From JAMCRM01 sp035561075 (GTDB taxonomy: Bacteria; Acidobacteriota; Terriglobia; Bryobacterales; Bryobacteraceae): a DNA stretch of 64,000 nt. Shown piece after piece: positions 43,717 to 53,074 of the stretch. Below the pieces are notes generated by a model that saw only the letters and a program-made list of their open reading frames with translations, had not been told where the DNA came from and did not search any database. Both the position numbers and the translations under genes were made by a program. Every line of letters begins with the position of its first letter. The stretch's first letter is position 1. The stretch lies in assembly GCA_035561075.1 (NCBI GenBank), contig DATMYF010000135.1, positions 1 through 64,000 on the forward strand. The letters are read 5' to 3'.

Positions 43717-44637
43717 ATGACGCGCAGAGAAATGCTCGCCGGTAGCGTTGCTGCCTCGACCCTGTTGGGGAAGACGCGTATAGGCAGGGCGCAACTCAGC
43801 GCCATCACGGACGAAATCGGCAAAACGGCGGACGACGCCATCGCCTTCGCCCGCCGCTACGACCTCCAGTGGGTGGAACTGCGGGCAGTGCCCGAAACCG
43901 GCAAGGAGTACGCCTGGCTTCCCGAGCACGAGGTGAAAGCCGCCGCCGCCGCGCTCAAACGCAACGCGCTGAAAGTGTCCTTCCTCAACACCTCGCTGCT
44001 GAAGTATACGTGGCCTGGTACGGAGCCAGTGCGGCGCAGGCAGGAAACGCCCGAGGCGCGCGACAAGCGCCTCGCTTCGGCGCGGGTTCGCTATGAACGC
44101 CGGATCCAGGAACTGGAAACTGCCATCCGCAATGCTCATGTCTTCGGGGTGGACAAGATCCGGGTGTTCACGGGCATCCGGGTGGCCGAGCCGCGCGCGC
44201 TGTTCCCCCGCATCGCGGACGTCCTCGGGGAAATGGAGAGCATAGCCGCCAGGGAGAAGATTTACCTGCTGGTCGAAAACGAGGCCTCCTGCAACGTGGC
44301 CAGTTCGGCGGAGATGGCGGATCTGCTGAAGCTGCTGCCCTCGAAGTGGATCGGCCTGAACTGGGATCCGCAGAACACCCTCGGCACGAAGGAGATCCCC
44401 TTTCCGGACGGCTACGGGCTGCTGCCGAAGAACAGGATTCTAAACGTGCAGGTAAAGGGCAGGGGAATTATGCCCGAAAGCGACCAGCGGCTCGACTGGA
44501 AAGCTATCATCCAGGCGCTGCAGCGAGATAACTATAAAGGTAAGATCGGTCTCGAAACTCATATCTTCGATGGCACTCTTATCGAGGCGTCGCATATCTC
44601 CATTAAGGAACTGCTGCGAGTGGTAGGCGAGGTTTAA
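43717..44637 (+). CDS. Tat-exported sugar phosphate isomerase/epimerase-like TIM barrel protein
   Basis: 306 residues from the ATG at 43717. A twin-arginine leader TRREMLAGSVAASTLL is followed by an AP endonuclease 2-type TIM barrel (about 25-300), with metal-site candidates in VENEAS, GLNWDPQN, QVKGRG and GLETHIF. Exported members accompany Gfo/Idh/MocA oxidoreductases in Acidobacteriota and Planctomycetota and likely act in periplasmic sugar/polyol conversion. The upstream frame to 43186 overlaps the macro-domain gene antisense and is rejected. Confidence 0.85.
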   Translation: MTRREMLAGSVAASTLLGKTRIGRAQLSAITDEIGKTADDAIAFARRYDLQWVELRAVPETGKEYAWLPEHEVKAAAAALKRNALKVSFLNTSLLKYTWPGTEPVRRRQETPEARDKRLASARVRYERRIQELETAIRNAHVFGVDKIRVFTGIRVAEPRALFPRIADVLGEMESIAAREKIYLLVENEASCNVASSAEMADLLKLLPSKWIGLNWDPQNTLGTKEIPFPDGYGLLPKNRILNVQVKGRGIMPESDQRLDWKAIIQALQRDNYKGKIGLETHIFDGTLIEASHISIKELLRVVGEV

Positions 44638-44645
44638 GTCGGAAC

Positions 44646-45143
44646 ATGCCAAGTAAGGGATTGCTGATCGCGTTCGGTGCCGGGTTGGCGGCGGTGGTGC
44701 TGATGGTCCTGGCGACATTTTATATTCAGCGCGGCGCGCACATCCGGCTGGAAGGCGAGATCAAAAAGGTGCGCACAGCCGGTATGGACGAGTACAGTTC
44801 CGTAGCGGTGGTAGATTTCCGGTTCGCGAACCCGGCGGACTATCCGTTCGTGGTGCGGCGTGTGGATGTTCGCATTGAGGACGCTCAAGGGAATGTTTAC
44901 GATGGTGTCCCCGTTTCCGAGGTCGACGCCAAGCGTCTTTTCGAGTTTTACAAACCTCTCGGGCAGAAGTTCAACGACACTCTGCTGATGAACGACAAGA
45001 TCGCTCCCCGAACTACCCAGGACCGCATGATCGCGGCCCGTTTCGCCATTCCAGAGCAGATTCTCCAAGGGCGCCGCAGCCTCACTATCCAAGTGGAGGA
45101 AGTAGACGGCCCTATGGCGCGAATCTCCGAACAGAAGAAATAA
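44646..45143 (+). CDS. Membrane-anchored protein of unknown function, LEA14-like
   Basis: 165 residues with one N-terminal transmembrane helix (about 5-27) and an extracytoplasmic domain of about 135 residues that looks like a single beta sandwich (VDFRFANPADYPFVVRRVDVRIEDAQG), similar in flavour to LEA14/WHy domains. No catalytic residues recognised. It starts 8 bases after the TIM barrel gene, so it may be in the same transcript. The family assignment is tentative. Confidence 0.6.
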   Translation: MPSKGLLIAFGAGLAAVVLMVLATFYIQRGAHIRLEGEIKKVRTAGMDEYSSVAVVDFRFANPADYPFVVRRVDVRIEDAQGNVYDGVPVSEVDAKRLFEFYKPLGQKFNDTLLMNDKIAPRTTQDRMIAARFAIPEQILQGRRSLTIQVEEVDGPMARISEQKK

Positions 45144-45215
45144 GCATCATCTTTTTCCAGGGCACTTCCCTAACAGCCTAAGTGTGCCGTACGATACCGG
45201 AACTAATGCGTTTCG

Positions 45216-45244
45216 TTGAGAGTGAATTCCGTGTTCAGTAGACT
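45216..45244 (+). promoter_or_regulatory. Candidate sigma-70-type promoter of the HD-GYP gene
   Basis: TTGAGA at 45216-45221 and TAGACT at 45239-45244 with exactly 17 bases between them, ending 8 bases before the ATG at 45253. If real, the transcript would be almost leaderless. Consensus match is moderate. Confidence 0.3.
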
Positions 45245-45252
45245 GAAGGTGG

Positions 45253-46359
45253 ATGGGTGCACTCGGGGCCGGGGAAAGCGTGCTGGTCGTCGATGACGAG
45301 CAGCCGATTCGAGCCATGCTGGCGCAATTCCTGAGCGAACGCGGGTTTGAAACCGCGATGGCGGGGGAAGGGCGTGAGGCTTTGCGCGTTATGGCCTTCC
45401 GACGGTTTGACCTGGTCCTCAGCGACGTTCGAATGCCGGGCATGGACGGCCTCTCGCTGCTAGAGGAAATCGTGCGCAATCATCCCAACACAGGTGTCCT
45501 GATGCTGACAGGTTGCGAGGACGTTGGGATGGCGGTCAAGGCGATGAAAGCCGGCGCTCTCGATTACGTTCTGAAGCCATTTCGGTTGCACGACGTCGAG
45601 TCCGCTGTGCACAACGCGCTTTCCCGGCGCCGCGAACTGTTGGAGAGGAACGCCCACCTCGCCCGGCTTGAGGACGCCGTCAAGCGGCAGAGTGTCGAGC
45701 TTCGGGAAACCCTCGCGCACCTGAGCGAAGCATCGGAAAGTACACTTGAGGCTCTGGTGGCCGCCCTGGACGCCCGCGAGCGCGAAACCACTGCGCATTC
45801 GAAGCGCGTCAGTGAGTATACGGTCTATCTCGCCGGTCGTATGGGAGTGCGCGGTGAGCAACTGGAAGTAATTCGCCGCGGAGCCATGCTTCACGATATC
45901 GGCAAAATAGGTATCCGGGATGGAATACTGCTAAAACCGGGGCAGCTCACGGACGTCGAGTGGGGCGAAATGCGCAAGCACCCGCAAATCGGGTATTGGA
46001 TCCTTAGTGGGATCGAATCGTTCAAGATGGCTGCGGAGATCGTGCTCTGCCACCATGAGCGCTTTGACGGCAAGGGTTATCCCCGTGGCCTCCGGGGCGA
46101 GCAGATCGCTAAAGGCGCGCGCGTGTTTTCCGTTATGGACAGCTTGGATGCTATGACATCCGACCGTCCGTATCACCGCGGCATCTCCTGGGGGGAGGCA
46201 AGGAACGAGATCATGGCCAACGCGGGAACGCAGTTCGACCCCGCGGTGGTGAACGCGTTTCAAGAGGTTCCGCAAGAAGTCTGGGCCGGAATTCGCGACC
46301 GGACCCTCATGGAACCCCAACGACCCATTCGAGAGATCGCTCCCCTGGTGCTTAGCTGA
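45253..46359 (+). CDS. HD-GYP response regulator (cyclic-di-GMP phosphodiesterase)
   Basis: 368 residues. The receiver domain (about 9-125) has the acidic pair in VDDEQ, phospho-acceptor D58 in LSDVRMPG and the K in LKPF. A coiled-coil linker (about 130-175) is followed by the HD-GYP domain (about 175-350), with H214-D215 (HDIGKIGI), H267-H268-E and GYP at 275-277. The motif set is complete, so it should hydrolyse cyclic-di-GMP when phosphorylated. It overlaps the hybrid kinase gene by one base, and the two are likely a signalling pair. Confidence 0.93.
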   Translation: MGALGAGESVLVVDDEQPIRAMLAQFLSERGFETAMAGEGREALRVMAFRRFDLVLSDVRMPGMDGLSLLEEIVRNHPNTGVLMLTGCEDVGMAVKAMKAGALDYVLKPFRLHDVESAVHNALSRRRELLERNAHLARLEDAVKRQSVELRETLAHLSEASESTLEALVAALDARERETTAHSKRVSEYTVYLAGRMGVRGEQLEVIRRGAMLHDIGKIGIRDGILLKPGQLTDVEWGEMRKHPQIGYWILSGIESFKMAAEIVLCHHERFDGKGYPRGLRGEQIAKGARVFSVMDSLDAMTSDRPYHRGISWGEARNEIMANAGTQFDPAVVNAFQEVPQEVWAGIRDRTLMEPQRPIREIAPLVLS

Positions 46360-47918
46360 TGCCCGCCCGGAAGGCATTGTCGAGATCGGAAGACGCGCCC
46401 TACCGGGCCGTGTTCGAGCAAAATCCACAGCCCATGTGGATCTTCGACCGGGAGACCCTCGCCTTCCTGGAGGTGAACCGTGCGGCCGTCAAGCATGGCG
46501 GTTATTCGCACGAGGAGTTCCTCCGAATGTCCCTCGCGGACATCGTTGAGGAGGAGGACGCCAAACAGCTGAGAGCGCTCCTTACGGGCCTGCCAGTTGA
46601 CCATCAGCGGGGATCGTCGGTCTGGCGCTATTCGCAAGCGGGCGGTGAGGAACTCGAGGTGGAAGCCGCGATGCACTGCATCCAGTTCAATAGCCATCAG
46701 GCTGTGCTGGCGGTGCTCATCGACCTGACGCAACGGCGCATCCTCGAGGAACAGCTCCGCCAGGCGCAGAAGATGGAAGCCGTCGGCATGCTGGCGGGCG
46801 GCATCGCGCACGATTTCAATAATCTGCTTACAATCATCACGGGTTACAGCCAGCTTGTACTCAACAGCCTGCCGGGGCGCGATTCGAACCGCAGCGCCGT
46901 CGAGCAGATCATAAAAGCTGGCGAGCGCGCCGCCGCGCTCACACGCCAGTTGCTAGCCTTCAGCCGCCGCCAGGTGCTTCAGCCCAAGGTGCTCGATATC
47001 AACCAACTGGTTTCGAGCCTCGGGGTGATGCTGCGGCGCTTGATAGGCGAGGACATCGACCTCCGCCTGATCATGGGACCCGAGTTGGGCCGTGTGAACG
47101 CCGACCCCGGGCAGGTTGAGCAGGTGATCATGAACCTGGCGGTAAATGCCCGGGATGCCATGCCGCATGGCGGCGCCCTCACCATTGAAACGGCGAACGC
47201 GGATCTCGACGAGAGCTATAGCCGCGCCCACATCTCGGTGCGGCCCGGTCCGTACGTACTGCTGGCCGTTAGCGATACGGGCGTCGGGATGGACCAGCAA
47301 ACCCGCTCCCGTCTGTTCGAGCCTTTCTTCACCACCAAGGCGCAGGGCAGGGGCACGGGCCTGGGGCTCTCCATAGTATTCGGGATCGTCAAGCAGAGCG
47401 GCGGTAACATCGAGATCTACAGCGAGCCCGGGAAGGGCACCTCGGTCAAGGTATACCTGCCGAGGGTAGACCATGCCGCGCAGCCCGAGCCGGAGCACTT
47501 GCCCGGAGAGGCACGACGCGGCTCCGAGACCATTCTGTTGGTGGAAGACGAGGACATGGTGCGGAAGTTCGTGCGCGAGACCCTGGAGCGCGAGGGCTAT
47601 CGCATCCTCGATGCTGCCGGCCCCGGCGAGGCGCAGAAGATCTCCCAAGCCTATCAGGGCGCCATTCACCTCATGATCACCGATGTCGTGATGCCCAAGC
47701 TCGGGGGCAGGGAACTGGCCCAGCGCCTTTCCAGGCAGCGGCCCGAGATGAAGGTGCTCTACATGTCCGGTTACACTGATAACGCAGTAGTGAACAGCGG
47801 CGGTCTAAACCAAGCCGCCTTCCTGCAAAAACCCTTCACGCCCGCCGCGCTGGCTCGCAAGGTCCGGCAGATGCTCGAGGCGGAGGACGGGACTCGCATG
47901 CGCCGCGCCGGCGGTTAA
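46359..47918 (+). CDS. PAS hybrid histidine kinase with C-terminal receiver
   Basis: 519 residues, no membrane segments. PAS domain at about 10-125 (VFEQNPQPMWIFDRETLAFLEVN), HisKA with phospho-acceptor H151 in GGIAHDFNNLL, HATPase with N-box QVIMNLAVNARDAM, G1 DTGVGM and FEPFFTTK, and a receiver at about 385-505 (LVEDEDM, acceptor Asp in MITDVVMP, FLQKPF). The H-x-F-N-N variety is common in cytoplasmic hybrid kinases. Its likely output partner is the overlapping HD-GYP regulator. Confidence 0.93.
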   Translation: MPARKALSRSEDAPYRAVFEQNPQPMWIFDRETLAFLEVNRAAVKHGGYSHEEFLRMSLADIVEEEDAKQLRALLTGLPVDHQRGSSVWRYSQAGGEELEVEAAMHCIQFNSHQAVLAVLIDLTQRRILEEQLRQAQKMEAVGMLAGGIAHDFNNLLTIITGYSQLVLNSLPGRDSNRSAVEQIIKAGERAAALTRQLLAFSRRQVLQPKVLDINQLVSSLGVMLRRLIGEDIDLRLIMGPELGRVNADPGQVEQVIMNLAVNARDAMPHGGALTIETANADLDESYSRAHISVRPGPYVLLAVSDTGVGMDQQTRSRLFEPFFTTKAQGRGTGLGLSIVFGIVKQSGGNIEIYSEPGKGTSVKVYLPRVDHAAQPEPEHLPGEARRGSETILLVEDEDMVRKFVRETLEREGYRILDAAGPGEAQKISQAYQGAIHLMITDVVMPKLGGRELAQRLSRQRPEMKVLYMSGYTDNAVVNSGGLNQAAFLQKPFTPAALARKVRQMLEAEDGTRMRRAGG

Positions 47919-48164
47919 ATCGTTTCCAACATACTCCTGATTGCTATATACTGACGCGCAAGACGCTTCGAGAGAAGGGGAATTCTTGGCCGTGTCTGCG
48001 CTAGGCTCGATACCACAGCGTACTCACACGCCTGATCACCGGAGTACGCGCCCAGTGCGTTCCCAAGCAGTTTCTCTATCTCCCGTACTGCCATTCCGCA
48101 TCCCTGTTTCGAACATGGGGATGGCGACTCGCAGCCGGAGACGCGTCCCAAGGAGGAGGACAAA

Positions 48165-51100
48165 ATGCGTACGCGCACGGGGTCAATGTATGTTCTCGCA
48201 CTTACGGTCTGCTTGGCGGTGCCGCTCCGCGCTCAGGAGACCGCGTCAATCAACGGTCGTGTAGTGGACCCTAGCGGGGCGGCTGTTCCGGGCGTTGCCG
48301 TCAGCATCGAAGAGGTGAATACCAAGGCGGCTCGTGCCACCAAGGCCGATGAGGGCGGCCGTTACAATTTTCCCAATGTGGCGGTGGGCACTTATCAAGT
48401 GACCGCCGAAGCTGCCGGATTTAAGAAGACCGTTGTGCCCGACGTTCGCGCCGAAGTGGCGCAGAGCGTCCGGCTCGATCTCACTCTGGAACTGGGCGCA
48501 CTGTCGGAGCGTGTGGAAGTGTCCGCCGTTCCTGCTGCTTTGCAGATGGCCGACTCGCAGATCGGCGGGGTGGTGGAGAACAAAGCCATTGCCGATTTGC
48601 CGTTGAACGGCCGCAGCTACACGCAGTTGATGGTGCTGATGGCCGGCGCCGTGGAGGGCCCCCAGGGAGCCCGCGCCGGGGGCGCCTACGCCCGCAAATC
48701 CGGCGGCCTCGCCTTCAACGTGAACGGGCAGCGGGCCACCGCCAACTCGTTCCTGATCGACGGCATGCTGGCGAAAGAGGTACAACACAGCTCCACCTCG
48801 CTCGAACCGATTATCGACGCGCTGGCGGAGTTCCGTGTGCAGACCAGCAATTACACCGCGGAGTTCGGCACCGAGGCCGGTGGGCAGATCAATGCCGTAA
48901 TCAAGTCCGGCACCAATGCCCTCCACGGCGCGCTCTGGAACTTCTTCCGCAACGATAAGCTGGACGGCAATAACTTCTTCAGCAACCGTGCGGGCACAGA
49001 TCGGCCGGCCTACCGTCGCAACCAGTTCGGCGCGGCGGCGGGCGGACCCATCATTCTGCCCGGTTACGACGGCCGGAACCGCACCTTTATCTTCGGGGCC
49101 TACGAAGGGACGCGCATCAGCAAAGGCATCACCCAGCTCACCACCGTTCCGAACGCCGCGCTCCGTTCCGGCGATCTCAGCTCCCTCGGTCCGGTTACCG
49201 ATCCGCTGACCGGCGTTCCGTTCCCGGGCAATGTCATCCCGCCCACGCGCATCCACCCCATCATCCGGACGATGCTCGACCAGTACACGCCTTTGCCGAA
49301 CAGCACAGGGACGTTCAACTGGATCTCGAACGACCCGAACACGAACTCCATCGAGGCCTGCAACTGGCGCCTCGATCACCGCTTCTCGAATCGCGACAGC
49401 ATCTTCGGACATTACCTGTATCAGGACACCGACTACGCGTATCCGCGCCTCTTCCCCACTGACGGCACCACCGAGAAGTTCCGCGGGCAACACCTGGTGC
49501 TCGGCTGGACGCACCTAGTCGGCTCCCGCACCTTGAACGAATTCCGTACCGGATTCAGCCGCTTCTCGGAGAACCAGTATAAGATCCGGCAGAACACCGA
49601 GAATGTTACCGAGAAACTTGGGATGAAGGGCCTGTGCGCCCTTCCTTCGTGCTGGATTCTGCCCATCATGTCGGTCACGGGTTTCGCCTCGATCGGGGAG
49701 CACGGCGGACAGGCGCAGTCCGCGCCGCGCGCCTGGCGTAACGAGTTCTACCAGTGGTCGGACAGCATCTATCACACCACTGGCGCGCACAATATCCGCA
49801 CTGGCATCACGGTGCGGCGGCATCGCGACAACTTTCCTGAAGCCATCACTCCGCAGGGCACCTACAGCTTCAATGGCTTCCTGACCGGGCAGCCGTTCGG
49901 CGATTTCCTGCTCGGCTACCCGCGCGTGACGGATGCCAGCATCGACATTTTCTCGCCACACTTCCGCTACACCATGGTCGAACCGTGGGTGCAGGACGAC
50001 TGGCGCATATCGAGCGAGCTGACCCTGAACTTCGGCTTGCGCTACGAGTGGATGGGACGGCCCGTGTCCAAAGACGGCACCGTGGCCACGATCCTGTTCG
50101 AGAACGGCACCGCAACGCAAGTTACCGGCAAGAACCCCGGCAAGCTCCCTCCCTCCCTGGCTTACAACGACAACAACAACTTCGCGCCTCGCGTGGGCTT
50201 CGCCTACTCACCCAAGGCGCTCGGCGGCCGCACCGTGATCCGCAGCGCCTACGGCGTCTTCTACCAGCGCGAAACCGCAAATACCTGGATCGACCTGGCC
50301 ATCAACACGCCGTTCATCACCCAGACCCGTATCCAGCTCGATACCACGCCGTCGAGCCCCTTCTATTTCGCCAAGTACAGCCTCTACGAGCCCATAAAGC
50401 TCGCCACCCCGCAGCCGCTGCTCATTTATGCGATGAACCCCGAATGGGAAGACACCCAGGTGCAGCAGTGGAACTTCAATGTGCAGCAGAGTCTTCCGGC
50501 TGGGACGGTCCTGCAGGTGGCCTACATCGGGAATCACGCGGGCAAGCTGCCGCGGGGGCGCATTCCGAACCAGCCGCGGCCGGGCCCCGGACCCGTGCAG
50601 CCAAGGCGGCCGTACCAGAATTTCGGGCTGATCAACGGCATCGACTCGTTCGGTAATTCCAGCTACCACGGTTTGCAGGTGCAGTTTGAAAAGCGGTACT
50701 CAAGCGGGCTCCAGTTCATGAGTGCCTACACCTTTTCGAAGTGCCTCGACAACACTAATGGGGTGGCCGGCTCCGAGGCCGGGGTGGCCTACCAGGACGA
50801 CCAGAACTTCCGAGCCAACCGCGGCCGGTGTACCTCGGACAGCACCCACCGCTACTCCCTGAGCTGGGTCTACGATCTTCCTTTCGGCCGCGGCAAACCG
50901 CTGCTGGGCTCCATCGGCAGGGGCGCGGACCTGTTCGTGGGCGGCTGGCAGATCAACGGCATTATCACGCTTCGCACGGGACAGCCGTTCACCGTGACGG
51001 TGCCTGGGGATCCGTCCAACACGTCCGACGGCCCGACCTTTGCCGACCTGATCGGAGATCCGAACAAGATGGAGAACCGGACCGTCGACCGCTTCTTTAA

Positions 51101-51380
51101 CACCAGTGCCTTCGCGCGGCCGGACAACTTCCGCTTCGGCACCTCGGGACGCAATGTGGTTACCGGCCCGGGCGTCAACAACTGGGACATATCGGTTTTC
51201 AAGAACTTCAACGTGGACGAAATCCGTAAGGTGCAGTTCCGCGCCGAGTTCTTCAATATCGCCAACCACCCGCAGTTCGCACTTCCGGGCGCATCTTACG
51301 GCACCGCGCAGTTCGGAACCCTGAGCTCCTTGTCTAAGGACCCGCGAGATGTACAGTTGTCCCTGAAGTTCCTTTTCTGA
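48165..51380 (+). CDS. Oar-like TonB-dependent outer-membrane receptor
   Basis: 1071 residues; ATG at 48165 with a very good AGGAGG site. Signal peptide (about 1-25), carboxypeptidase-regulatory-like domain (SINGRVVDPSGAAVPGVAV), plug with ADLPLNGRSYTQLM and NVNGQRATANSFLIDGM, and a barrel ending LSLKFLF. It is preceded by about 246 non-coding bases (47919-48164) that should contain its promoter and convergent in its 3' end with the prepilin peptidase gene. Confidence 0.9.
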   Translation: MRTRTGSMYVLALTVCLAVPLRAQETASINGRVVDPSGAAVPGVAVSIEEVNTKAARATKADEGGRYNFPNVAVGTYQVTAEAAGFKKTVVPDVRAEVAQSVRLDLTLELGALSERVEVSAVPAALQMADSQIGGVVENKAIADLPLNGRSYTQLMVLMAGAVEGPQGARAGGAYARKSGGLAFNVNGQRATANSFLIDGMLAKEVQHSSTSLEPIIDALAEFRVQTSNYTAEFGTEAGGQINAVIKSGTNALHGALWNFFRNDKLDGNNFFSNRAGTDRPAYRRNQFGAAAGGPIILPGYDGRNRTFIFGAYEGTRISKGITQLTTVPNAALRSGDLSSLGPVTDPLTGVPFPGNVIPPTRIHPIIRTMLDQYTPLPNSTGTFNWISNDPNTNSIEACNWRLDHRFSNRDSIFGHYLYQDTDYAYPRLFPTDGTTEKFRGQHLVLGWTHLVGSRTLNEFRTGFSRFSENQYKIRQNTENVTEKLGMKGLCALPSCWILPIMSVTGFASIGEHGGQAQSAPRAWRNEFYQWSDSIYHTTGAHNIRTGITVRRHRDNFPEAITPQGTYSFNGFLTGQPFGDFLLGYPRVTDASIDIFSPHFRYTMVEPWVQDDWRISSELTLNFGLRYEWMGRPVSKDGTVATILFENGTATQVTGKNPGKLPPSLAYNDNNNFAPRVGFAYSPKALGGRTVIRSAYGVFYQRETANTWIDLAINTPFITQTRIQLDTTPSSPFYFAKYSLYEPIKLATPQPLLIYAMNPEWEDTQVQQWNFNVQQSLPAGTVLQVAYIGNHAGKLPRGRIPNQPRPGPGPVQPRRPYQNFGLINGIDSFGNSSYHGLQVQFEKRYSSGLQFMSAYTFSKCLDNTNGVAGSEAGVAYQDDQNFRANRGRCTSDSTHRYSLSWVYDLPFGRGKPLLGSIGRGADLFVGGWQINGIITLRTGQPFTVTVPGDPSNTSDGPTFADLIGDPNKMENRTVDRFFNTSAFARPDNFRFGTSGRNVVTGPGVNNWDISVFKNFNVDEIRKVQFRAEFFNIANHPQFALPGASYGTAQFGTLSSLSKDPRDVQLSLKFLF

Positions 51381-51392
51381 CCGGCCGGCGTG

Positions 51393-52205
51393 TTAGGGAG
51401 CGGCCGTCACCGTCGTGGCCAGGAAGGCTACGGCGATGGCGGCTGCTCCCAGAAACGTCCCGAACGGCAGTTCGTAGGTCCCGGCATCCTTATTCGCGAG
51501 CTTGATGTAGATCAACCCGATGATGGATCCCAGGATCGATCCAGCCAGCAGAGTCAGAAGGGCTCCTCTTAGCCCCAGGAATGCGCCGATCATGGCGACT
51601 AGTTTGACGTCGCCGAAACCCAGGCCCTCCTTGTGGCGGATCTTCTCGAAGAGCCACCCTCCCAGCCAGAGAAAGCCCGCCGGCAGCGCGGCTCCCAAGG
51701 CGGAGTCCGCTACCGAGATAAGCCTGGGGCCCGCTTCCACTCCCGCCAGCCAGAGCATGGCACCCGCGGTAGCGTCTTCGATGGGGATGAAGTACGCCAG
51801 CAGGAGCCCGGCCCCGAGGCCTCCCAAGGTGAACTCGTCCGGCAGGATCAGGGCTTCAAGATCCGTGAACAGCAGCCCCACTTGGAGCGCCACAAAGAGG
51901 CAGAGCTTGAGGGCCGCGGCGGTCGGACCCAAGTGCAGCACGGCGGCGGCAAAGAGCAACCCCGTCAATAACTCTACCAGGGGATAGCGCGGCGAGATGC
52001 GTGCGTCGCAGTGGCGGCAGCGGCCGCGCAGAAGCAGATAACTTAGCAGCGGGATATTGTCGTACCAGGCGATTTGTTTCTCGCACACCGGGCATCGGGA
52101 GCGCGGGCGCACAACCGAAAGATCCTTCGGCATGCGGTGAATGCACACGTTCAGAAAACTGCCGATCAGGAGGCCGAAGAGGAACGCTAGCGCGGCTTCT
52201 GGCAT
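51393..52205 (-). CDS. pilD: Type IV prepilin leader peptidase/N-methyltransferase (PilD type)
   Basis: 270 residues from the ATG at 52205. The A24 N-terminal domain is present (GSFLNVCIHRMP) with two zinc-binding CxxC pairs (CPVC and CRHC), as in bifunctional PilD. The catalytic Asp residues are in FTDLEALILPDEF and in the GxGD motif LGFGDVKL. Seven or eight membrane segments. It is the only prepilin peptidase in the window, so it may process the Flp pilin encoded 25 kb away. The longer upstream frame overlaps the glycosyltransferase gene and is rejected. Confidence 0.9.
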   Translation of the reverse strand: MPEAALAFLFGLLIGSFLNVCIHRMPKDLSVVRPRSRCPVCEKQIAWYDNIPLLSYLLLRGRCRHCDARISPRYPLVELLTGLLFAAAVLHLGPTAAALKLCLFVALQVGLLFTDLEALILPDEFTLGGLGAGLLLAYFIPIEDATAGAMLWLAGVEAGPRLISVADSALGAALPAGFLWLGGWLFEKIRHKEGLGFGDVKLVAMIGAFLGLRGALLTLLAGSILGSIIGLIYIKLANKDAGTYELPFGTFLGAAAIAVAFLATTVTAAP

Positions 52206-53074
52206 AGGTGTTGGTAGATTCCGATGGTACCGCGGACCATGCGTTCCACGGAGAATTGCTCCTCGACCGTGCGGCGGGCCTGTTCGCCCATGCGCAGCGC
52301 CAAGGCGGGATCGTCGAGCAGCCGGCGCATGGCGGCGGCGATGTCGGGCGCGGAATTGGCCGTCAACAGGCCGGTGCGCTCGTGGATCACGGCCTCGGGC
52401 AACCCGCCTACATTGCTCGCGACCACCGGAACCCCTGCGGACATCGCCAGCAGGGCTGCCGAGCCCAGCCCCTCGGAGCGGGTAACGTAGACCAGCAGGG
52501 CGGCGTCGGCTAGGTCTCGCACGAGGTCGGTCGAGAACCGCACCTCGACACCGGCCAGTGCCGCAGCCTCGCGCACCAGGTCCGTGCCTTTCAGCGGGTC
52601 GGTGGAGGCTGGCGCGATCACGCGTGAGCGTGTGGCGGGATAGGACAGTGCCGGCACGCCGTCGTACACCACGGAGATGCACGCCTGGTCCACGCCGCCC
52701 TCGATAAGCGTATCCCGCACCGCGCGGGATATGGCGATCAGGTGCGCCGCGCGCCTGTATTTCCAGGCGGACCGGATGGGGAACGCCACGCGCCGCGAGA
52801 CCACCAGGGGACGCCCGGCGCACAGTGCCAGGGTGTGGGAGCGAGCGTCATGCGCGTGCACGAGGTCCACCTGCCGTGCGGCCAGGACCATCTCGAGCAC
52901 GTGCAGCGGGCGCGCATCCACTCCGCGTTCGAGAGCCTGGCGGAGCAGCGGCGAACCCCCGCGGCACAGCAGTGTGGCGGCGATCCCTTCCCGAGGCAGT
53001 GCCTCAACCAACCGCAGCACTTGCCACTGGCCTCCGCGCATCTCGCGTCCGCTATCCAGGTGCAGCGTGCGCAT
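52187..53074 (-). CDS. Glycosyltransferase family 4-type
   Basis: 295 residues, rather short for GT4. The N-terminal acceptor domain has the Gly-rich loop GREMRGGQWQVLRLV, and the C-terminal nucleotide-sugar domain has the EX7E-like stretch RSEGLGSAALLAMSAGVPVVASNVGGLPEAV. Probable envelope polysaccharide or LPS sugar transferase. It overlaps the GT2 gene upstream by one base and the prepilin peptidase downstream by 19 bases. Confidence 0.88.
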   Translation of the reverse strand: MRTLHLDSGREMRGGQWQVLRLVEALPREGIAATLLCRGGSPLLRQALERGVDARPLHVLEMVLAARQVDLVHAHDARSHTLALCAGRPLVVSRRVAFPIRSAWKYRRAAHLIAISRAVRDTLIEGGVDQACISVVYDGVPALSYPATRSRVIAPASTDPLKGTDLVREAAALAGVEVRFSTDLVRDLADAALLVYVTRSEGLGSAALLAMSAGVPVVASNVGGLPEAVIHERTGLLTANSAPDIAAAMRRLLDDPALALRMGEQARRTVEEQFSVERMVRGTIGIYQHLCQKPR

